A stretch of DNA of 64,000 nt, taken from NCBI GenBank assembly GCA_036785325.1, contig JAXIVH010000006.1, positions 7,528,620-7,592,619 on the forward strand, written 5' to 3'. A program made the position numbers and the translations under genes. Positions 57,655 through 64,000 of the stretch are shown here, piece by piece; within the stretch, counting starts at the first letter, position 1; each line of letters begins with the position of its first letter. This stretch comes from Urophycis tenuis. Taxonomy: Eukaryota > Chordata > Actinopteri > Gadiformes > Phycidae. The notes under the pieces were generated by a model. The model had not been told where the DNA came from. It made no database searches and saw only the letters and a program-made list of their open reading frames with translations.

Positions 57655-58118
57655 GGTGAGTTCGTATTAAAAAGTAGACAACACAGCAGCACCATTTGTA
57701 GGCTATTATTCCTATTGAAATGAATAGAGATGAGAGTTGGAGACAGCTAATGACCATACACACCTTCAACGAAATGTCATCATACCGGTTTATTTAGGCT
57801 AAAAGCAGTTGTTCATCGTGTCAATGATTTTTTCAAAAATTGTTGGTTATTTGTTTATACTTTTTATCAGGTTTGTTCATACATAAAAAAGATATTACGT
57901 TATTGTGTCCGTACGTCTTCCATTTTATTTGCATTGTACACGTCGTTTGTTTACTCGAGCCGATCGTGATTTGATCATGAACTTGATCATGTTTTTATTT
58001 CGGCTCTCATATTCTTTTAACTTGTATATCTCCCCACAGGATCCGGGACATCGCTAGACGGGGTGAAACTGCAGCAATAGAACATAGTTAACAGCAAGTT
58101 TACAACGTCAAATACACT

Positions 58119-59558
58119 ATGTGGCTGACGGTGTATCTCGCAATTATCTTCTTGCTTGCGTTGTGTGTATTCCTTGAGGTTACAGCACGGCGTCTGATCC
58201 CTCCGCAGCCTGCGTCCACGGCGGTAGCAAACCCAGCCTTCCGTCAATTCCAGACTCTCTTCCTGCGTGCCTACCTGTTAGCCCTATGGGCCGACTGGCT
58301 CCAGGGTCCCTACCTCTATAAACTGTACCGCCACTACAGCTTCCTTGAGTCCCAAATAGCCATTCTGTATGTGTGTGGCTTGGCGGCCTGCATTTTGTTC
58401 GCTCCATTTACAAGTTGGTTGCCTCAGGCGCTGGGCCGCAGACGGACATGCCTGCTCTTTTGCTTCACATACTCGGCCTGTTGTCTCACGAAACTCTCAA
58501 GGGATTACTTTGTTTTAATCATTGGCCGCGTCCTCGGCGGGCTGTCCACGTCACTGCTTTCCACCACGTTCGAGGCCTGGTATGTACATCGGCATGCAGA
58601 GGTCCATGATTTCCCCAAGGAGTGGATTCCCAGCACCTTCACCAAGGCGGCAACGTGGAATCACGCGTTGGCTGTGGGTGCAGGGCTGGTGGCGAACCTT
58701 CTCGCTGAGTGGCTCCACCTGGGACCCGTGGCGCCCTTCATCCTGGCGGTTCCCTGCCTGGCAGCGTGTGGATGGGTGGTGCTCACCGACTGGGGCAAAG
58801 AGGAATCCCAAGGAACTCCTGAGGGAGACAAACACAGACTTCTCCTTGGCCCTTCTGCACCTCCGGTCCACACATCTGCCGGGGCCAGGTTCTGGCGAAG
58901 GTGCCAGGAGGCCCTGCGCTGCCTGCTGTCAGACAGGAGAGTAATGCTGCTGGGTGCAGTACAGGCTATGTTTGAAAGTGTGCTATACATCTTTGTCTTC
59001 CTATGGACCCCAGTACTGGACCCCCACGACCCCCCTCTGGGAATAGTTTTTGCCTGTTTAATGGCCGCCAGCATGGCTGGTTCCCTGCTGTATCGCCTGG
59101 CAACCTCCACACGCTACCATCTTCAGCCCAGCCACCTGTTGTGCCTGGCCGTGCTCATGGCTTTCTTCTCCTTCTTCATGCTAACCTTCTCCACGGCGCC
59201 GGGACAAGCCAGACCCTTCGAGTCTCTCATCGCCTTCCTGTTGCTGGAGGTGGCGTGTGGACTCTACTTCCCTGCGGTCAGCTTCCTCCAGGCGAGGGTC
59301 ATCCCTGAGGAGAAGCGTGCCGGAGTGTTGGCGTGGTTCAGGCTCCCGCTACACCTGCTGGCCTGCCTGGGGCTGCTGGCCCTCCACGGGGAGGTCTCTG
59401 GTACCGGAGGGGGAGAGGGAGGCAGTGGGACCAGACACATGTTTGGGGGCTGTGCGGTGATGATGATGGCAGCTCTGCTGGCCATGGTCAGTCTCTTCAC
59501 CCTGGGCAAGAATGACACAGAGCTGAGATTGGAAGGAACCAGAGAGGACGGGGAGTAA
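58119..59558 (+). CDS. mfsd5: mfsd5: molybdate-anion transporter, MFS family
   Basis: A single uninterrupted coding exon of 479 residues, close to the family length (human 450). About twelve hydrophobic segments span the protein. Recognisable family blocks are WADWLQGPYLYKLY (57-70), FLESQIAILYVCGLA (75-89), LGRRRTCLLF (105-114), CCLTKLSRDYFVL (121-133), GRVLGGLSTSLL (136-147) and FEAWYVHRH (151-159). Further on come EWIPSTF, CLLSDRRVMLLG, FVFLWTPVLDPHDPPLG, ATSTRYHLQP, LTFSTAPGQ and EVACGLYFPAVSFLQ. MFSD5 is a plasma-membrane major-facilitator protein that takes up molybdate for molybdenum-cofactor enzymes. The start is the first ATG of the exon and begins directly with a signal-anchor-like segment. 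The family is usually intronless in its coding part, as here. A longer N-terminal isoform exists in mammals; none is supported here because the upstream frame is closed. Confidence 0.97.
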   Translation: MWLTVYLAIIFLLALCVFLEVTARRLIPPQPASTAVANPAFRQFQTLFLRAYLLALWADWLQGPYLYKLYRHYSFLESQIAILYVCGLAACILFAPFTSWLPQALGRRRTCLLFCFTYSACCLTKLSRDYFVLIIGRVLGGLSTSLLSTTFEAWYVHRHAEVHDFPKEWIPSTFTKAATWNHALAVGAGLVANLLAEWLHLGPVAPFILAVPCLAACGWVVLTDWGKEESQGTPEGDKHRLLLGPSAPPVHTSAGARFWRRCQEALRCLLSDRRVMLLGAVQAMFESVLYIFVFLWTPVLDPHDPPLGIVFACLMAASMAGSLLYRLATSTRYHLQPSHLLCLAVLMAFFSFFMLTFSTAPGQARPFESLIAFLLLEVACGLYFPAVSFLQARVIPEEKRAGVLAWFRLPLHLLACLGLLALHGEVSGTGGGEGGSGTRHMFGGCAVMMMAALLAMVSLFTLGKNDTELRLEGTREDGE

Positions 59559-61207
59559 CAACAACAACAACAACAACAACAACATGAAGTTGCTGCACCA
59601 ACATGAACATTTAGGATTTTTGTATTGCCAAAAACAAATTCAGATATAGAATTTATATCCTGAAGTTCATGTCCTTGTTTAATATTTATTTGCCAGCCAA
59701 CATTCATTGACAATAAGGATTGTTTAATTTACTATATCATGTATTTTTGTGTCCAAACAATGATGGTGACAAGGGTATGAAAGGATAATACTGAAGAACA
59801 TTCCTTTCCCTAATTTGCATAATGCAAATCAGTTCCTGTATCAATGTAATTGTCTGTGTGTGTGTCATATCATTTCCATGGACATATTTGATCATATTTG
59901 ATATAAATTGTTTTGTCACCAATCTTTATTCATGTATTTATTTATTTATATCTGCATATATTATAATGAGAATGTAGGCTTGCATTCTCCCACAGTTTGA
60001 GCTGTAAAAACCCTACGCTCAACTCGTAGAACCTTGAGGGAAATAGTAGTAAAGTAAAGTAAATTGTACATTAAAAGCAGCAATTGGTCAAAAAAGGACT
60101 TTATTGTCATTTAGTTTTATAATTTTAGCCTTACGTTGAGTATCAATGTGTTCTTAGGTTGTAGGAGTGATGGAGGCGGTGCGCTCAACAAGAAGAGGGT
60201 GTGTTTTCATACAAAGCAGGTGCCTTTGGACGCGCGCACCTAGTGGTCGTAATTTGATACAACGCATAACGTAATTTAAACGAGTAATACGCTTAGTTAT
60301 ATACAGTCTATGGTAATACGCAGCATTGTGGAATTATTCAAGATCAATTGCCAATTATCAATCAAAAGAATGTATTGGTCACGTTTTGCAATTTCTAGCT
60401 GGTAATTTTTCTAGTGACTTGCGTGAAATAAAGTCGATGTACGCACATTTCCAAATCATGAACAAATTGATAAATCCAACATTTTCTAGAAAAACTGCGC
60501 ACGCATGGATTACGCCTAAATTTTTGTCGCACGCAACGTTACATTATAAATAAATGATAAATTATAAGGGAACCAGACGAATACTGTGCGAGCTTTATTA
60601 TTATTGCTCTGGCAGATACGCTGATGCGAATTGGTCTGGCAATATTAGGCTGATAATTGTGTGCAATAGTAATAAATATATAATTTAAAACGAACTAAAA
60701 TCAATCATATATATAAATCATCATCATATAAATCATCAACTAAATGTATAATTACAGTTCTAATGTACAATAACAGAATAGTCCAATCACATTTCTAAAC
60801 TTTTTGACTTTGTGTTTGACGCAGACGATGATGCTTCTAGATTTCTAGTCTAATCCAGTCTTTTCCTGCTCTGCTTCACCTGATGCGGTGTGCGTATGGT
60901 GTAGCCTACTCTGCAACGACCACCCCCCTTTTTGTCAACTTAGTGGTGCAGCCCACGCTTCAGTCTATGCACAGCATCACCTAGATGACGCTGGAATATG
61001 CCTGAACGTGTGAGGGAGGGGGTTTTCTGCAAGAGTATTAAGTACGTAGCTCTTGGATTGCAGTGCTCTATCAAGAGAGCTCCAGAACAGTCAAAGTGAC
61101 AGTAGTACTGTATTACTAGTCTTCAAACCCCTTACTGTTAAGTAAAGGGATATTGGAGATTGATCCATTCTATTACTTGAGCAGCTGCAGAAAGACGCAA
61201 GGCAATC
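59559..61207. other. mfsd5 3' UTR and mfsd5-faim2 intergenic region
   Basis: It starts with (AAC)n at about 59559-59584 and continues as AT-rich DNA without exons. A 24-base sequence at 60290-60313 is identical to one in a rarg intron. The last ~200 bases should contain the faim2 promoter and 5' UTR. Confidence 0.55.
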
Positions 61208-64000
61208 ATGACGCACGGCAAGGTAAAGAAAACATGAGTTATTATTGATGATCTTTCATTTGACATTTGATTTTAAGAGAAGAGACATTTCAGTTAGAAT
61301 GGTACTATAACAAATATTGTCTGTGTGTGATCCATCATATTAGACGTGTTAAGGGGAAAGGTCGTATTTATGGTTTATTTATGGTTTGTCATGATCATCA
61401 ATCAAGTGTCTTGCAGCATTGTTTATTCCTATAATCCTACATCTTGTAAACAATTGCTATATAACGTGGAGTTTATCATCTTTATTATTAATAGCCTGCT
61501 CAGAAAGCCTATTCAGTTGTTTTTTAGGCAACAGTAAGTTTGGTGTTTGATATCAAGCCAGTATTACGACCCTTTATGAAGTGCGTCACAGGGCTAAATT
61601 GTCAATGCTTTATTGCCATGGCAACCCAGAGCTTGCTTTTTCTGTGGCTATCAATAGGGTCTCACTTGTTCATCACAGTCTTCATCGATTTCATGTCATT
61701 CGCTTCTCAACTAAAAGTGTGGTTTAACACTTTACAATAAGGGTACATGAGTTAGCCATCAATTAACAATTTATTAACGTTAATAATGCAGGAACAATCA
61801 TTAGATAACAGTTAATTAGTAATCATTTGCTAATGGTGTCATTTACTAATTCAAGTATAATGGTGTTCATGTTAACTAAGGTAACAGTGTTCATGGTAAC
61901 ATGGTAGTAAAGTTATTAGTGTATACATTATTTCATAGGGTTAGGATTCACCCTGACCCTAAATCCTAATTTTTACCTCCACACTAAACCTAACCCTATG
62001 ATAATTCTACAAATAATGCCTATTACAGCATCAACTAATGTTAATTAATGGTTAATTATTGTACCCTTATCGTAAAGTGTTGCCTAAATGTTATTACTAA
62101 GGCCATTCATCCAATTAATAATGTTATATAATGGTAGCATTTATTGAATCACTTCCCCGAACTTATTATCTGTATTGCTATGTACTAATTCTATTTAATG
62201 ATTATTAAGTAGATTTATATGCGATACAGTGAAGCCGTTTGAGTGGAAAACAAGCATGCAACTGAAGACAGACAGTATTCTCTGAATGACTAACCCTTAC
62301 TATAGCGAAATACATCTTGCTGTATAAGTCATGTTTTAGGTGGGTTAAAATGAACTGTTTCATTTGTGCTCATAGCTTTTACTTGCTAACAAGACCCCCA
62401 ATGGTTACTCCAATGGAGAGGGCCAAGTAAAAGAGCCCCCCAGCTATGAAGAAGCCACTGCTGGTAGGATGAATCCTTTTTAAACATTGCTATCATTAGC
62501 ATGTACCACCTTATATCTATGAATCAAACTTAGATATGGAATGGAGTACACTTCCCAATGATTCCTTACACCTGGCCTGGTCCATGATTTATAATATGTA
62601 CAAATGTGGGGAAAAAACAAACGTGTCTCAACACTTGCTGCAGGCAGCAGTAGCCCTTGCTACAGTGATGGCGAGAGGCTCACAGAGTTCACCTGGGAAG
62701 ATAAAAACATCAGGAGGGTCTTTATCCGCAAGGTATGCAGGAGCAGGTGTCCACTCACCTGTACTTCATCATGGACACAGACTATGTTGACCATACTTAA
62801 ATTTTGATGTAAAATATTACTTCACACATTACATTTGAGAAATATTGTTTAAAATAACATATACATGTTTTGTTTTTTTTTCCAATTTTTAGGTGTATGC
62901 CATGTTGATGATTCAACTGTTTGTGACTATGGCTGTTGTGGCTATCTTCACCTTCTGGTGAGCATTTTGTTTCACATAAAATGCAATACCTTTTTCACCG
63001 AAATAACTAGATGAGTATATTTGCGAATGCATAAGTATGTTTTTGTTCTTTCAGTGAACCAATAAGAATCTACATCCAGTCAAATCCAGGGTGGTACTGG
63101 GCTTCTTAGTAAGTATGGTGCAGGAAGCATCTTGTTTTAGCCTACTCTCGAAATGATTCTTTATGTCTAAATTTAGTTGGCTGTTTGTTTTTACACAGTG
63201 CTGTCTTCTTTGTCACATACCTGACACTCTCCTGCTGCTCTGTGCCCCGGTAAGCTTGATATTTTGCTGGTTATCTTGATGAACGTCAAACAAAAGTAAA
63301 TGACCTAAAGTAATACAATACACAATCTCTCCTATACATTCTACAGGAGAATGTTTCCATGGAACCTGATTCTGCTTGCACTCTTTGTAAGTAAAACATT
63401 GTGTGATGTCAATTCCTTTTCGCAAACTGGCTAGGAGGCTATAAGGCTTATTTACAGTTGAATATGCTCCTTTATGGTGTATTATATGAAGGGTTTGATG
63501 TATGATTTTTATTAATATGTATTTGACTTGGAATCACAAGTATGTCTCCAGTAAAACAAAAATGATTAATTTTCATGTGGATCTTTCTCCTGTTGCAGAC
63601 CCTTTCACTCACTTACATGACAGCAATGTTGTCAAGGTGCGCATTAATATTAACTTAAAATGATTGACTGTTTTCAATTCTTTATATCATTACTATATTT
63701 ACTATATGTTCCTCTTTTATTGTTAACAGTTTCTATAACACCAAGTCTGTGGTGTTGTGTCTGGGCATCACAGCCGTAGTCTGCCTCTCCGTGACAGTCT
63801 TCAGCTTCCAAACTAAGGTAAGAACCATTTTAAAATAATAAATACCATACATTTTCTTTCCTGTTCATCATGGCTTATGGATACCAATTGAAATAGTAGA
63901 AAGTAATGAGCTTTGGTTGCCTTACCATGGATTTGATTTCTCATTCTCTGCCCTCCAGTATGATGTGACTTCTTGCGGAGGGGCCCTCTTCATCTTCAGT
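61208..64000 (+). CDS. faim2: faim2: Fas apoptotic inhibitory molecule 2 / Lifeguard (TMBIM2), 5' part
   Basis: Ten exons are visible: 61208-61222, 62376-62463, 62644-62732, 62893-62957, 63055-63108, 63199-63249, 63347-63386, 63599-63636, 63730-63817 and 63959 to the window edge. Every junction is GT/AG and in phase. About 190 residues are encoded: MTHGK, a cytosolic region with a PPSYEEA motif (PPxY, a WW-domain ligand), FTWEDKNIRRVFIRKVY, then hydrophobic segments including MLMIQLFVTMAVVAIFTFC and AVFFVTYLTLSCCS. SNPGWYWASY, FPWNLILLALF and LGITAVVCLSVTVFSFQTK are near-identical to mammalian FAIM2. FAIM2 is a multi-pass BAX-inhibitor-1-family protein, mainly neuronal in mammals, that blocks Fas-induced death. 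The C-terminal third lies beyond the window. The a/b duplicate of fish cannot be told from this fragment. Confidence 0.96.
61726..62081. mobile_element. MITE in faim2 intron 1
   Basis: Terminal inverted repeats: the left end AACACTTTACAATAAGGGTA and the right end reading, reversed, AACACTTTACGATAAGGGTA (one mismatch). The element is about 356 bases, AT-rich, with internal TTAACATTAAC-like repeats and no coding capacity. No clear target duplication was found. Confidence 0.8.

Noticed and set aside
61060..61100. Inverted repeat AGCTCTTG ... CAAGAGAGCT before faim2
   Set aside because: Arms are short and bulged, so not clearly beyond chance.

Overview
The window is vertebrate, and almost certainly teleost, nuclear DNA. 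Genes are split into short exons with GT/AG introns, several kilobases of non-coding DNA separate them, dinucleotide microsatellites and poly-G/poly-C runs are very dense, and there are fish-type SINE, LINE and MITE fragments. Gene order matches the block around human 12q13 (CALCOCO1 beside HOXC, RARG beside MFSD5, FAIM2). It also contains a third Rev-erb gene next to rarg that tetrapods lack but fish keep (nr1d4). The unusually heavy simple-repeat load would suit a gadid-like fish; that is inference only.

Layout. 1-18.4 kb: no protein gene; a decayed antisense 28S rRNA copy at 6.1-6.4 kb, a telomere-like repeat at 15.2 kb and several perfect inverted repeats. By synteny this should be the desert between calcoco1 and the 5' end of a hoxc cluster. 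18.4-26.5 kb (+): calcoco1, with a SINE, two minisatellites and a decayed copy of one exon in its introns. 26.5-35.3 kb: repeat-rich intergenic DNA with unique, enhancer-like stretches. 35.3-41.2 kb (-): rarg, with seven exons seen, an intact ligand-binding domain and three single-base frame breaks in the upstream exons. 41.2-45.1 kb: the divergent rarg/nr1d4 interval, with a 200-base assembly gap, a hAT-like element and a long GA tract. 45.1-54.6 kb (+): nr1d4, complete in eight coding exons; CACGTG E-boxes are strongly clustered in its promoter and first intron. 54.6-57.3 kb: 3' UTR and a dead LINE. 57.4-59.6 kb (+): mfsd5, with its coding region in one exon. 61.2-64.0 kb (+): the first ten exons of a faim2 gene that runs off the window, with a MITE in intron 1.

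Two genes are nuclear receptors (RAR gamma, Rev-erb type) and a third (CALCOCO1/CoCoA) is known both as a nuclear-receptor coactivator and as an autophagy receptor. mfsd5 (molybdate transporter) and faim2 (anti-apoptotic membrane protein) are unrelated neighbours kept by synteny. I found no new protein system. The most interesting signals are regulatory: the E-box cluster and the duplicated E-box module in nr1d4 intron 1. Next are the clustered frame breaks in rarg, the apparent loss of the CALCOCO1 C-terminal zinc finger, and a minisatellite that stays open in frame from a calcoco1 exon.
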